Positions 27,636 through 35,902 of a stretch of DNA of 64,000 nt are shown here, one piece after another. Made by a program: the position numbers and the translations under genes. Source of the DNA: Rhodothermus bifroesti. GTDB taxonomy: Bacteria > Bacteroidota > Rhodothermia > Rhodothermales > Rhodothermaceae. The DNA is taken from the NCBI RefSeq assembly GCF_017908595.1, contig NZ_JAGKTL010000002.1:124001-188000 (forward strand), written 5' to 3'. The notes beneath the pieces are model-generated. The model saw only the letters and a list, made by a program, of their open reading frames with translations, ran no database searches and was not told the origin of the DNA. Position 1 is the first letter of the stretch. The number at the start of each line of letters is the position of its first letter.

Positions 27636-29167
27636 AGCCGTCCTCGTTCTAGATCTTCTAAAAGAAGGTAAGCCGCGTTGCGGCCTGAAGCGCCCATAAT
27701 ACCGCCGCCGGGATGTGTGCTGGCTCCCGTTAGGTAAAGACCGCGCACGGGTGTGCGATAAGCTGACCATCCTAGGGCTGGACGTAAGCTAAACATCTGG
27801 TCTATGCTCATTTCCAGATGCATCACATTACCGTGCCGCAAACCGAGTTCACGTTCTAGCCATACCGGATGTTGAAACAGAGCGCCTACAATGTGCTTGC
27901 GCGTTTCTGGGGCATACCGCTCAAACTGATCAAGTAGGCATTTTTCCACTTGGGGAGCCCATGTTTCCCAAGATCCGCAGTTTAATGCATATGGAAAATA
28001 TTGTGCCCAAAGCCAAAGCACTTCTCCGCCTGGTGGTGCTAGCGTGTCGTCAATTGCGCTAAAGGTCATGGCTAGCAGAGGGGGATCTTGGGCAGGCTGA
28101 CCCATGCGATAAGCTCCGTAGGCCTGTTCGATTTGATCGACTGAGCGGCAAAGCAATTGCAGGCCAATGCGTGCTTCTGGACTATCTGTAGCTGCATAGC
28201 GTACCGGAGCATTGAGCGCTAGGCGCAGCATAACTCCAAAGCCATTACCTACCCGAAGGAGCGGTCGCAGTGCTTGCAGTTCAGGAATGGGTAAAAGATG
28301 ATCGATGAGCTCTAAAAGATGCGTGCCACAAAGCACGGCTCGGGCGGTGTAAGTGTCGCCGTTGTGCAGTGCAATGCCTTGTACGCGTCCGTTGTGATAA
28401 AGTAGCTTTGCTACAGGGGTACTGGTGTACACGAGTCCACCATGTGCTACAATGCAACGCTGCAAGGCGGTAGAAAGCATGCCCGAGCCGCCACGTGGAC
28501 GGGCAATGCCGCCTTTGTGGTACAGCGGATGCCAAAGCACAAATGGTGCACTTAAGGGTTCGCTAGGAGGAGGGCCCGATTGGGCGGCCATCCAAGCCAT
28601 AAGAGCTTTAAGTTTTGTAGAGCGAAAAGCTTCTTCAAGTACTTGCCCAAACGGTTTGAGAATACGAGGCAGGCTCCATAGCCAGCGGGGTAATCCTCGT
28701 CGAAAGGCAAAAGCGCGGCTTATAGCCCAAGGTGTTGGTGGACGTAAAAATGCCTCACATACTGCTTCAGCAAAGGGCTGCCATGTTTGACAAAACCGAA
28801 AGTAGGCTTCACCTTCACCAGCCTGGTGCGTTTCGAGATGGGCAGCAGTGCGCTCTAAATCACGATAGATAAAGAGCGTTTCCCCATCTTCAAAAGGGGC
28901 CACAAAAAGGGGATCGAGCTCAAGGTATTCTAGTCCGTAACGGTGCAGTTCGAGCTCTTCCACAATAGGCGTGAGGCGAATCAGAATGTGCGCGCTACCC
29001 CCTAGGTCAAAGCGATACCCCGGAAGGTACTCTATGGTTGAAACTGCACCGCCTGGCTGTGGGCGACGCTCAAAGACCATGACCCGGTAGCCTGCACGGG
29101 CCAGATATGCAGCAGCCACCAGCGCGTTGTGTCCGCTTCCTACCACAAGGACATCAGCATCGTGCAT
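27632..29167 (-). CDS. crtO: CrtO-type carotenoid ketolase/FAD oxidoreductase
   Basis: 511 residues. FAD-dependent enzyme of the phytoene-desaturase superfamily; the closest match I recall is CrtO beta-carotene ketolase of cyanobacteria and Deinococcus. The dinucleotide-binding motif [20 protein letters not shown] has the GHN.LVAA spelling typical of CrtO rather than CrtI. It is followed by [20 protein letters not shown] and [17 protein letters not shown]-terminal FAD motif: [21 protein letters not shown]. It may add a 4-keto group to the ionone ring, as in salinixanthin, but a desaturase or isomerase role is possible. Twenty-four bases after the FAD oxidoreductase gene. Confidence 0.75.
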   Translation of the reverse strand: MHDADVLVVGSGHNALVAAAYLARAGYRVMVFERRPQPGGAVSTIEYLPGYRFDLGGSAHILIRLTPIVEELELHRYGLEYLELDPLFVAPFEDGETLFIYRDLERTAAHLETHQAGEGEAYFRFCQTWQPFAEAVCEAFLRPPTPWAISRAFAFRRGLPRWLWSLPRILKPFGQVLEEAFRSTKLKALMAWMAAQSGPPPSEPLSAPFVLWHPLYHKGGIARPRGGSGMLSTALQRCIVAHGGLVYTSTPVAKLLYHNGRVQGIALHNGDTYTARAVLCGTHLLELIDHLLPIPELQALRPLLRVGNGFGVMLRLALNAPVRYAATDSPEARIGLQLLCRSVDQIEQAYGAYRMGQPAQDPPLLAMTFSAIDDTLAPPGGEVLWLWAQYFPYALNCGSWETWAPQVEKCLLDQFERYAPETRKHIVGALFQHPVWLERELGLRHGNVMHLEMSIDQMFSLRPALGWSAYRTPVRGLYLTGASTHPGGGIMGASGRNAAYLLLEDLERGRL

Positions 29168-29191
29168 ATGCGGCCTGCCAAAGTGCAGGGA

Positions 29192-30451
29192 TTAAAAATG
29201 GTGGAGATCAAGGATTTTATGCGCCACCTGCTCAGCATGCCAGAGTGCTCCTTGAATGGAAGCTGGCCCTAGATAGTCGCCGCAGAGCCATACCGATTGA
29301 CCTATCGCTGGTGAAGGGGCACGCCAGCCTTTAAGTTCTGCAGGAAGAGCATAGCGGATAGGATAGCAGGCCAGTGGGCGCCAGCGATCGACCTGTTTAC
29401 CGAACCAGCGGCGCAATTGAAGTCGAGCGGCTGCGAAAGCATCGGTTTCGCGCTCCAGTAACAAACCTGGCATGTTGGCTGAAATCAATGCGGCTCCTTT
29501 AGGAGCGTACGAGGGAGCGATTCGATGGAGCGCTGCTGCCGTTGCTACTGGCCCACTCTCCGCCTCGCCTTCGACAAGTAGCACCTCGGGTAGATCACCT
29601 GCGCTTTGCTCAGTGGCAAAATAGACGGTTGTTTCACAGTTCCATGCCATTGCAAAATGGTGATGCGGCCATAGTTTGCTGAGTGCTGCTGCATCGGTGG
29701 CTAATACAGTATAGCGTGGCCGAACTACAGCGCCGTTGTGCAGATGCACGCTACCATTAGGCTCGACGTATACTGCAGCGCAATTCAAATGGAGATGCTC
29801 AGGGGGCAACTGTCGAGCAAGTTGTTCAGCCAGCGCCTGCATCCCTTGAGCTGGGAGTGCTGCGTATCCTTCACGAAAAGCCTTAAGTACAAAAAAGAGC
29901 TTTTCAGCCCTTGTATCAAGTGCGCGTTCTAGAAATACACCGCTGAAAAAAGGTTTTAGAAATCGCTGGAGAAATTTTTCAGAGAATCCGAGCTGTTGCA
30001 AGGCTTCTAAAGCAGTGCTGTCGTTAGCTTCAGCTTGCGGTTGTGCCTCTAGATCTACCGTTTCCAGTTGGCGAGCTAAGCGCAAAAAAGCAATCAAGTC
30101 TTTAGCCTGAAGTAGGCCGCTTCTAAGAGTCCCCCACAGCTGGTCTGGGTGCCGTAAAGGATCAAAAAAAGGATAAAAATGCCCCTCAGAAAACACGAAA
30201 GCTCCCGAAGGGAAACAATGAAGATCGAGCGCCTTGTAGTCGAAGGCTCGTTGTGCTGCGGGATAGGCAGTTTGTAATACTTGAAATCCGCGATCTAACC
30301 GAAACCCGTCAATGAGATCAGTGCGTACGCGCCCTCCTACGCCCTCTTGACGCTCAAAAACGTGTACCTCTAGGCCTTGGGCATGTAGGAGGGTAGCACA
30401 TCGCAGGCCTGCCAGACCAGCACCGATAACGGCAACCTCGGGAGATTTCAT
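29192..30451 (-). CDS. FAD-dependent amine-oxidase-like desaturase
   Basis: 419 residues. N-terminal FAD motif VAVIGAGLAGLRCATLLHAQG followed by FERQEGVGGRVRT; C-terminal FAD contact 'VWLCGDYLGPASIQGALW'. The fold is that of flavin amine oxidases and carotenoid desaturases. By position in the pigment cluster it could carry out an extra desaturation (CrtD-like), but substrate and reaction cannot be read from sequence. The ATG at 30451 overlaps the photolyase stop (ATGA), so I prefer it over the one at 30478. Confidence 0.72.
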   Translation of the reverse strand: MKSPEVAVIGAGLAGLRCATLLHAQGLEVHVFERQEGVGGRVRTDLIDGFRLDRGFQVLQTAYPAAQRAFDYKALDLHCFPSGAFVFSEGHFYPFFDPLRHPDQLWGTLRSGLLQAKDLIAFLRLARQLETVDLEAQPQAEANDSTALEALQQLGFSEKFLQRFLKPFFSGVFLERALDTRAEKLFFVLKAFREGYAALPAQGMQALAEQLARQLPPEHLHLNCAAVYVEPNGSVHLHNGAVVRPRYTVLATDAAALSKLWPHHHFAMAWNCETTVYFATEQSAGDLPEVLLVEGEAESGPVATAAALHRIAPSYAPKGAALISANMPGLLLERETDAFAAARLQLRRWFGKQVDRWRPLACYPIRYALPAELKGWRAPSPAIGQSVWLCGDYLGPASIQGALWHAEQVAHKILDLHHF

Positions 30452-31890
30452 AGGGGTTGGCTTAGTTGTGTTTTCCATCGTTCATACATCTCGAGTGCTT
30501 CGTTTCGGCTTTTCTCAAGCGGGACAAGTGGGCGGGGATAGCTGGTTGCATGGAGCTGTTGCTGGCAGCAATCGTTCTCCCAGGGACTGTGAATGCAAGA
30601 GGTAGGCAAGGAGGCCAGGGCTGGAAGCCAATAGCGAATGTAGAGCCCCTCGGGGTCAAATTTTTTACTTTGTAGCACTGGATTAAATAAGCGAAAATAG
30701 GGGGCCGAATCGGCCCCGCAGCCAGCCACCCACTGCCAGCCCAGGGTATTGTTGGCTAAATCCGCGTCGACCAACGTATCCCAGAACCATTCAGCTCCGC
30801 GCAGCCAATGGATACGCAGGTTCTTGGTGAGAAACGAAGCAACAAGCAGCCGAGCGCGGTTGTGCATCCAACCGCTGCACCAAAGCTGTCGCATGGCCGC
30901 GTCGATGATCGGATATCCCGTTTGGCCTTTCTGCCAGGCGTAGAGCTCTGGTGCCTCGGTGCGCCAAGGAAAGCTTGCCCACTCCGAACGAAGCGGCTGC
31001 TCTACCGTTTCCGGAAAGTGATAAAGTAGGTAATACCCAAACTCTCTCCAGCCAAGCTGGCGACGAAAGGCAGCTACCGCCTGGGCAGAGATACCATTTT
31101 TCTGCGCCTCGCCACTTACCCGCCAGATTAAATGTGGGCTTATTTCCCCATGGGCAAGGTAAGGTGAAAGCCGGGAGGTCAGGTCCCGATCAAGTCGGTC
31201 TCGATTATGGTGATAATGCGGCAAGCCGTAGGCTAAGAATTGTCGCAGCAGACCCCAGGCAGCCGTTTCTCCAGGCTTCCAGTATTGAGCGATAGTTTCA
31301 GTAGCCCAGTCTGGTTTAGGTAGGAGCTCGAGTGCCGTTAAAGGAGCAGATTCCGGCCAGCTTTCGGGCGCAGGCAACGTGGCTGGTGGAATAAAAGGGG
31401 TGGGCGGAGTGTAATGCTGCTGAAGCGCTTTCCAAAATGGAGTAAAGACGCGGTAGATATCGCCGTTTTGCGTTCGAAGTTCAGATGGATTCATCAAGGT
31501 ACATCCATCCGTTTCTATAAGATGGATGCCCTTTTGACATAGATGCATGACCTTTGTTAGGGTGTATCGCTCATGAGGCAAAAGTGGACGATTACAGCAC
31601 AACGTACTGACAGGTAAGTTGGTTAGCAGGAATCCAAGTTCTTGGATAGGATCATCTGTTACACGCAAAATCAAACGACTACTGCGCTGGCGCAGCTCAG
31701 CATCCAAGGATGCTAGACTGTGATGCAACCACCATCGCCGAGCGGCACCAAGGCGAGCAAAGCCGGAAGCCTTGCGGTGCCAAATAAACACCGGCACAAT
31801 CGGCCTTCCCGTGCGCAAGGCGGCTTCTAAAGCGGGGTTTTCTGTAAGCCGAAGATCCCCAGAAGAAAACAGCAGTAAGGTAAGGGACAT
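30448..31890 (-). CDS. phr: Deoxyribodipyrimidine (CPD) photolyase, class I
   Basis: 480 residues. Uses blue light and FADH- to split cyclobutane pyrimidine dimers. The N-terminal alpha/beta antenna domain starts LTLLLFSSGDLRLTENPAL. The C-terminal helical FAD domain has RLSPYLAHGEISP, FRRQLGWREFGYYLLYHFP, then QTGYPIIDAAMRQL and GWMHNRARLLVASFL, the standard signature of class I photolyases. WDTLVDADLANNTLGWQW contains the conserved Asn facing the flavin. Second gene of the leftward arm, 14 bases after the SDR gene, consistent with light-controlled co-expression with pigments. Confidence 0.95.
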   Translation of the reverse strand: MSLTLLLFSSGDLRLTENPALEAALRTGRPIVPVFIWHRKASGFARLGAARRWWLHHSLASLDAELRQRSSRLILRVTDDPIQELGFLLTNLPVSTLCCNRPLLPHERYTLTKVMHLCQKGIHLIETDGCTLMNPSELRTQNGDIYRVFTPFWKALQQHYTPPTPFIPPATLPAPESWPESAPLTALELLPKPDWATETIAQYWKPGETAAWGLLRQFLAYGLPHYHHNRDRLDRDLTSRLSPYLAHGEISPHLIWRVSGEAQKNGISAQAVAAFRRQLGWREFGYYLLYHFPETVEQPLRSEWASFPWRTEAPELYAWQKGQTGYPIIDAAMRQLWCSGWMHNRARLLVASFLTKNLRIHWLRGAEWFWDTLVDADLANNTLGWQWVAGCGADSAPYFRLFNPVLQSKKFDPEGLYIRYWLPALASLPTSCIHSPWENDCCQQQLHATSYPRPLVPLEKSRNEALEMYERWKTQLSQPL

Positions 31891-31904
31891 AGGGATGCAA
31901 AAAA

Positions 31905-32651
31905 CTATGCCGCAGGTTCAAGCACCGTTAGACTTGAGAGTCCGCCATCCACAGCAAGCACCTGTCCCGTAATCCAGCTGCTAGCTGGGTCCAGTAGGAA
32001 AGCGATAGCTTGTGCTACGTCTTCTGGCTTACCTAGCCGTCCTAGGGCGTGGTAGCGTCGAGACAGCTCTACAACGGTTGGGCGTGAAAAAAGGGAAGCA
32101 GTTAAAGGGGTTTGTGTAAGTCCTGGTGCAATCACGTTAATGCGTAAGCCCCGACGGGCATAGGTGGCTGCTGCCGAGCGTGCCAACCCAATCACAGCTC
32201 CCTTAGCAGCAGCAATCGCTTCATGGTTGGGCAACCCATGAAGGGCAACAGCTGAAGCTGTAAGTACAATGCTCCCGCCTTGAGGCATCAAGGCACGCAC
32301 CCCCTGGCGTAGCACATGAAACGCACTCCAGAAGTTTTGAGCGAGAACTTCTTCCATTTCTTCAGGAGGGGTGGCCATCAATGGTTTGAGGTATATAGAA
32401 CCTATCAGATGGGCAATACCGCTAACCTTACCATACGTGCTTTGGGCTTTCTCAAAAACGGATCGTACTGCCTGGGGATCACGTGCATCAGCAGGAATCG
32501 CTAAGGCGTTATACCTTGAAGCCAAAGCCTGTAGCGATTCAGCCCGACGAGCCACCAACACCAAAGCCTCCTGTCCACGCTGATGTAAAATTTGGACTAG
32601 CGCAGACCCAATGCCCCCTGTGGCACCAAAGATCAAAATACAGCCCTGCAT
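31905..32651 (-). CDS. Short-chain dehydrogenase-like protein lacking the catalytic tyrosine
   Basis: 248 residues, normal SDR length. The Rossmann loop GATGGIG is at residues 9-15 and the C-terminal cofactor/assembly part is typical ([19 protein letters not shown]). The catalytic Ser133 is in place and Lys150 is in place, but the residue four before the lysine, normally the catalytic Tyr, is Ile146 ([12 protein letters not shown]). It therefore probably cannot do ordinary SDR chemistry unless another residue substitutes. First gene of the leftward light-cluster arm, transcribed away from the regulator gene; substrate unknown. Confidence 0.85.
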   Translation of the reverse strand: MQGCILIFGATGGIGSALVQILHQRGQEALVLVARRAESLQALASRYNALAIPADARDPQAVRSVFEKAQSTYGKVSGIAHLIGSIYLKPLMATPPEEMEEVLAQNFWSAFHVLRQGVRALMPQGGSIVLTASAVALHGLPNHEAIAAAKGAVIGLARSAAATYARRGLRINVIAPGLTQTPLTASLFSRPTVVELSRRYHALGRLGKPEDVAQAIAFLLDPASSWITGQVLAVDGGLSSLTVLEPAA

Positions 32652-32730
32652 ATAGAGACGTGATCAATTGTGTCTTTTGATCTTTTTTACTAATATAATA
32701 ACAAGGATAATAAAGTCAAAATTCGATCTT
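32652..32730. promoter_or_regulatory. Divergent control region of the light/carotenoid cluster
   Basis: AT-rich 79-base gap between the SDR and carH starts. An inverted repeat GATCAA (32662-32667) / TTGATC (32677-32682) has a 9-base spacer. Leftward, TTGACT (complement of 32714-32719) and TATATT (complement of 32692-32697) are 16 bases apart, a good sigma-70-like promoter for the SDR–phr arm. Rightward, TATAAT lies at 32694-32699 with only weak -35 candidates. The two -10 regions overlap, so one bound regulator could control both arms. The promoter calls assume canonical sigma-70 recognition, which may differ in this lineage. Confidence 0.5.
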
Positions 32731-33630
32731 ATGTTAGATAAAGACGAATTAATCCTTTCCTCTACAGAGGCTGCAGCGTTACTGGAAATTCACGTTTCTT
32801 CGATTAAGCGATGGAGTGACGAGGGACGGTTAGAGGCTGTACGTACACCTGGGGGACATCGCAGATTTTCCCTGCAAACGCTGCTCATGTTTGCAAAGCA
32901 GGAGCAACTGCGCATTCCCCTTTTAGGGTTTGCGCCATATGAGGCTAAGGTGTGGCGTGGGTTGCAGCAGTTGCGCCAAGGCATGGTGCCCAAAGAACTG
33001 CTTGCATTAATGTATCAGTGGCTTAAAGAGGGAAAAAGCGGACGTTTAATCCGGCTTATTTTATTTTTTTATCGCTACGGCGTCTCGATAGCCAGCTTGG
33101 GTGATTATTTGCTGGGGCCTTTGATGGATCAGGTTGGTGCAGCTTGGGAAGTGGGCGAGGTAGGCATTGGCGAAGAGCATCGAATGACCCAAGTGCTGGT
33201 GGATGCGCTCTATGCGCTTAGGCATGTAGAACAGGAGCCTGAAGAGCCAATAGCGCTTGTAGCTTGCCCAGAAGGCGAGCAGCACGAATTGGGAGCATTC
33301 TTAGTGCGTCTCATTTTAGAGGAGCATCGATGGCGGGTGCTTTACCTAGGAGCTGATGTTCCAGCTGAAGAAGTGGGATGGCAACAGCAACAGTGGCGGG
33401 CAAGCCTTGTGGCGCTTTCTTTTGTGCCACCGCTAGGGCGTGCTGATGTTTTACGGACGATTCGGGTGCTCGATCAACTTTACAATCCAGATTGTCCATA
33501 TACGCTCATCCTTGGAGGTAAAGGGACTGCAGCGGTTAGATGTATCCATGGATCTTTTAAAGAAATAGTTATCTTCCAAAAACTTGAAGATTTTGAATTA
33601 TGGCTTTACCAACATCACGCGCAACGTTAG
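32731..33630 (+). CDS. carH: CarH/LitR-type B12-dependent light-responsive MerR regulator
   Basis: 299 residues. An N-terminal MerR helix-turn-helix (STEAAALLEIHVSSIKRW, then RTPGGHRRF, residues 11-46) is followed by a helical bundle and a C-terminal cobalamin-binding Rossmann domain. The CarH hallmark Wx9EH is exact: W139 with E149-H150. The B12 lower-ligand motif ExHxxG is E183-Q-H185-E-L-G188, and a late LGGKG fits the base-binding loop. Such proteins bind DNA as AdoB12 tetramers in the dark and let go in light. Residue 140, after the Trp, is Glu where Thermus CarH has His132. I chose the ATG at 32731; the earlier in-frame ATG at 32668 lies in the promoter region. Likely represses both arms. 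Confidence 0.88.
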   Translation: MLDKDELILSSTEAAALLEIHVSSIKRWSDEGRLEAVRTPGGHRRFSLQTLLMFAKQEQLRIPLLGFAPYEAKVWRGLQQLRQGMVPKELLALMYQWLKEGKSGRLIRLILFFYRYGVSIASLGDYLLGPLMDQVGAAWEVGEVGIGEEHRMTQVLVDALYALRHVEQEPEEPIALVACPEGEQHELGAFLVRLILEEHRWRVLYLGADVPAEEVGWQQQQWRASLVALSFVPPLGRADVLRTIRVLDQLYNPDCPYTLILGGKGTAAVRCIHGSFKEIVIFQKLEDFELWLYQHHAQR

Positions 33631-35351
33631 GGCAAGTTGACCGATTTCTACTCTATGGCCTGTATGGGTTTACACTGGTTGCGGTTGCAGGCTTTGGTGT
33701 CTTTGGGCTAAATCCGGAGCTTTTGGGACGCTGGCCTGGGCTTGCGCCTTTTTATGTGCGCTCGTTTTCCTTTTTTGCCCGCCTGCACGTGCTGCTTACA
33801 GCGCTGGTGATTGTGGTTTACTTGGCGCGCCGTGTTGGACTAAAGTGGGTTCCAGCAGCAATTGTGGTGTATGCTTTGAGCTTGCTGAGCGAAACTCTAG
33901 GTACAACGTACGGCCTACCTTTTGGCTCATACCGCTATACCGCCCTTTTAGGGGAAAAATGGTTTGGACGTGTGCCTTATCTGATACCCTTGAGTTGGTT
34001 TGTAATGGCCGTGCCTTGCTTTGCCCTAGCCTATAAAACTTTTCCGGAGCGGCGGTGGTTTGGCCGTGTGCTCCTAGCGACTTACTTACTGGTGGTGTGG
34101 GATCTGAGCCTAGATCCAGCTATGAGTTATCTAACTTCTTACTGGACCTGGGAAGAGAAAGGCCTGTATTACGGTATGCCTTTGATCAATCTGGCTGGAT
34201 GGGCGCTGACGGGTCTAGGGATCATGATTACGCTAGAGCTGATGCGTAGTACGCGATGGGCAGTGATGTTGGATGCGCGCTGGATGACGGCGTTCTATGG
34301 CGCTGTGCTTTTGATGCCTTTAGGTATGCTAGCTGCAGCGGGACTTTGGGGGGCCGTTGGCGCTACTTTGGGAGCACTTGCTTTAGCTTGGGGGATCATC
34401 AGGCGAGGTCGCCGGCGTTTGGCTGCGCTTGGCAGGTCCGCAACCTCCGGGGAGCAAGCAGCTCAGTTCGAAAATGATCCGTCACGTTTTTTTGCTCGCC
34501 ATGCCCGCTCTTTTGCTTTTGCTGCTCGCTTTTTTCCATCAAGTTTTCGGAGGGAAGTAGTTCTACTTTACGGTTTTTGTCGCCTCACCGACGATTTGAT
34601 TGACGCTGCTGAGCGTACGGTGTCTCCTGAGCTGCTGCATGAACGCTTCAAGCTTTGGCAACAATGCGTGCAGGATGCTTACGATGGGAGGCCATCTAGA
34701 TTGCGCTGGTTAGACGAGCTAATGCAGCGTTCGCGCGCAAGCGGATTGCCTTGGGTGGTAGTTCAAGCACTGCTTGATGGCGTAAGAAGTGACATTGGTC
34801 CCGTGCGTTTGAGGTCATATCCCGAGTTGGATCATTATGCCTATTGTGTAGGCTCAACGGTAGGCTTATGGATGTGCTATCTGATGGGTATAACAGAGCC
34901 CAACCTATTAAAACGGGCCGAAGCCTTGGGAAGAGCAATGCAGTACACCAATATTGTACGTGATGTAGGGGAAGACTTGCTGCGTAATCGCATCTACTTG
35001 CCCGCTGAGCGTTTAGCAGCCTATGGTTTAGATGAGGCAACTTTACGCCAGATGCAGCAAACAGGCATTTTAAACCCTGCTTACCCTATGCTTCTTGAAG
35101 AAATTATGCAGCGCGCCGAGCATGACTACGCTGCGGCCTGGGAAGCCGTCCCGGCATTGCCGTCCCGCATGCGTGAAGCTATCGCTGTAGCTTTAGAGCT
35201 ATACCAAGGCATTCATAGGGCTTTGCGACGCAATAGCTATAACAACCTCACGCGCCGAGCTTATATCTCAATGATTGAAAAGTCAGCTTTAGCTTTGCAT
35301 GCTCTTTGGCGTTTGCATGGTTTCCCCAAGCTTAAATCCGCCTTAACATGA
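33600..35351 (+). CDS. cruF-crtB: CruF (carotenoid hydratase) – CrtB (phytoene synthase) fusion
   Basis: 583 residues joining two enzymes. Residues about 15-265 are an integral-membrane CruF/DUF422 domain, thought to hydrate the 1',2' end of carotenoids: SETLGTTYGLPFGSYRYT, WDLSLDPAMS and YYGMPLINLAGW are its marks. A short charged linker (about 268-295) leads to phytoene synthase, which condenses two geranylgeranyl-PP. Both Asp-rich motifs are present, DDLID (331-335) and DVGED (455-459), with YTNIVRD before the second. The first and a late step of the pathway are thus in one chain, tethered to the membrane. The ATG lies 31 bases inside the end of carH. Confidence 0.9.
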   Translation: MALPTSRATLGQVDRFLLYGLYGFTLVAVAGFGVFGLNPELLGRWPGLAPFYVRSFSFFARLHVLLTALVIVVYLARRVGLKWVPAAIVVYALSLLSETLGTTYGLPFGSYRYTALLGEKWFGRVPYLIPLSWFVMAVPCFALAYKTFPERRWFGRVLLATYLLVVWDLSLDPAMSYLTSYWTWEEKGLYYGMPLINLAGWALTGLGIMITLELMRSTRWAVMLDARWMTAFYGAVLLMPLGMLAAAGLWGAVGATLGALALAWGIIRRGRRRLAALGRSATSGEQAAQFENDPSRFFARHARSFAFAARFFPSSFRREVVLLYGFCRLTDDLIDAAERTVSPELLHERFKLWQQCVQDAYDGRPSRLRWLDELMQRSRASGLPWVVVQALLDGVRSDIGPVRLRSYPELDHYAYCVGSTVGLWMCYLMGITEPNLLKRAEALGRAMQYTNIVRDVGEDLLRNRIYLPAERLAAYGLDEATLRQMQQTGILNPAYPMLLEEIMQRAEHDYAAAWEAVPALPSRMREAIAVALELYQGIHRALRRNSYNNLTRRAYISMIEKSALALHALWRLHGFPKLKSALT

Positions 35352-35902
35352 CACTGCTAATGCTCTTTTTTCTTGTAAATGCACCAAAGTGTGAAATGGC
35401 CCAAACCGCACCGATAGAATGTGTGCGTTGGTATTATCTACAAAGTGCAGAGCAAGAGACCGCAATTGTGCACGGGTTAGCGTTTCTAGATCAGCATGCC
35501 AAGCAACTTCCTCCTGAACTGGTAAAGGCGTATCGCGCAGCGCTGATGGTCATGAAAGCCCGTTATGCCTTCTGGCCTCAGGCTAAAATGAATTACCTTC
35601 AGCAAGGTTTGCCTGTGCTAGACCAGTTGGTTGATCAAGATCCTAAGCATACGGAAATTAGAATCTTGCGTCTTTTGAGTATCTACTATTTGCCGTTTTT
35701 CTTAGGGCGCAAGACTATGGCTCGCCAAGATATGCAAATGCTTACAACACAACTGCTCCTCGGAGAGGCAGTCTTGCCAGCTGCTTATCAGCGCATGATG
35801 GTAGAATTTTTACTAGCAAACGCACCCCTTGAGCCCGCGCAGCGGGCGCAGCTCCAGTCGCTCTATGCTCAGCTGAGGCATTCTACGCTTACGCTGCCAT
35901 GA
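35348..35902 (+). CDS. Unknown protein within the carotenoid operon
   Basis: 184 residues; I do not recognise the family. It begins with a short hydrophobic run (MTLLMLFFLVNAPKCEMAQ) that could be a signal peptide. The rest is probably all helical, with repeat-like pieces (ETAIVHGLAFLDQHAKQLP, 'YLQQGLPVLDQLVDQDP') reminiscent of TPR-type repeats. Its start overlaps the cruF-crtB stop and its stop overlaps the acyltransferase start, each by ATGA. Such tight coupling suggests it belongs to the pigment pathway or to carotenoid placement in the membrane; that is inference. Confidence 0.7.
   Translation: MTLLMLFFLVNAPKCEMAQTAPIECVRWYYLQSAEQETAIVHGLAFLDQHAKQLPPELVKAYRAALMVMKARYAFWPQAKMNYLQQGLPVLDQLVDQDPKHTEIRILRLLSIYYLPFFLGRKTMARQDMQMLTTQLLLGEAVLPAAYQRMMVEFLLANAPLEPAQRAQLQSLYAQLRHSTLTLP

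Noticed and set aside
27632-29167. Calling the CrtO-like gene a second phytoene desaturase
   Set aside because: The GHNALVAA spelling of the FAD motif and the following residues match CrtO-type ketolases better, although substrate proof is missing.
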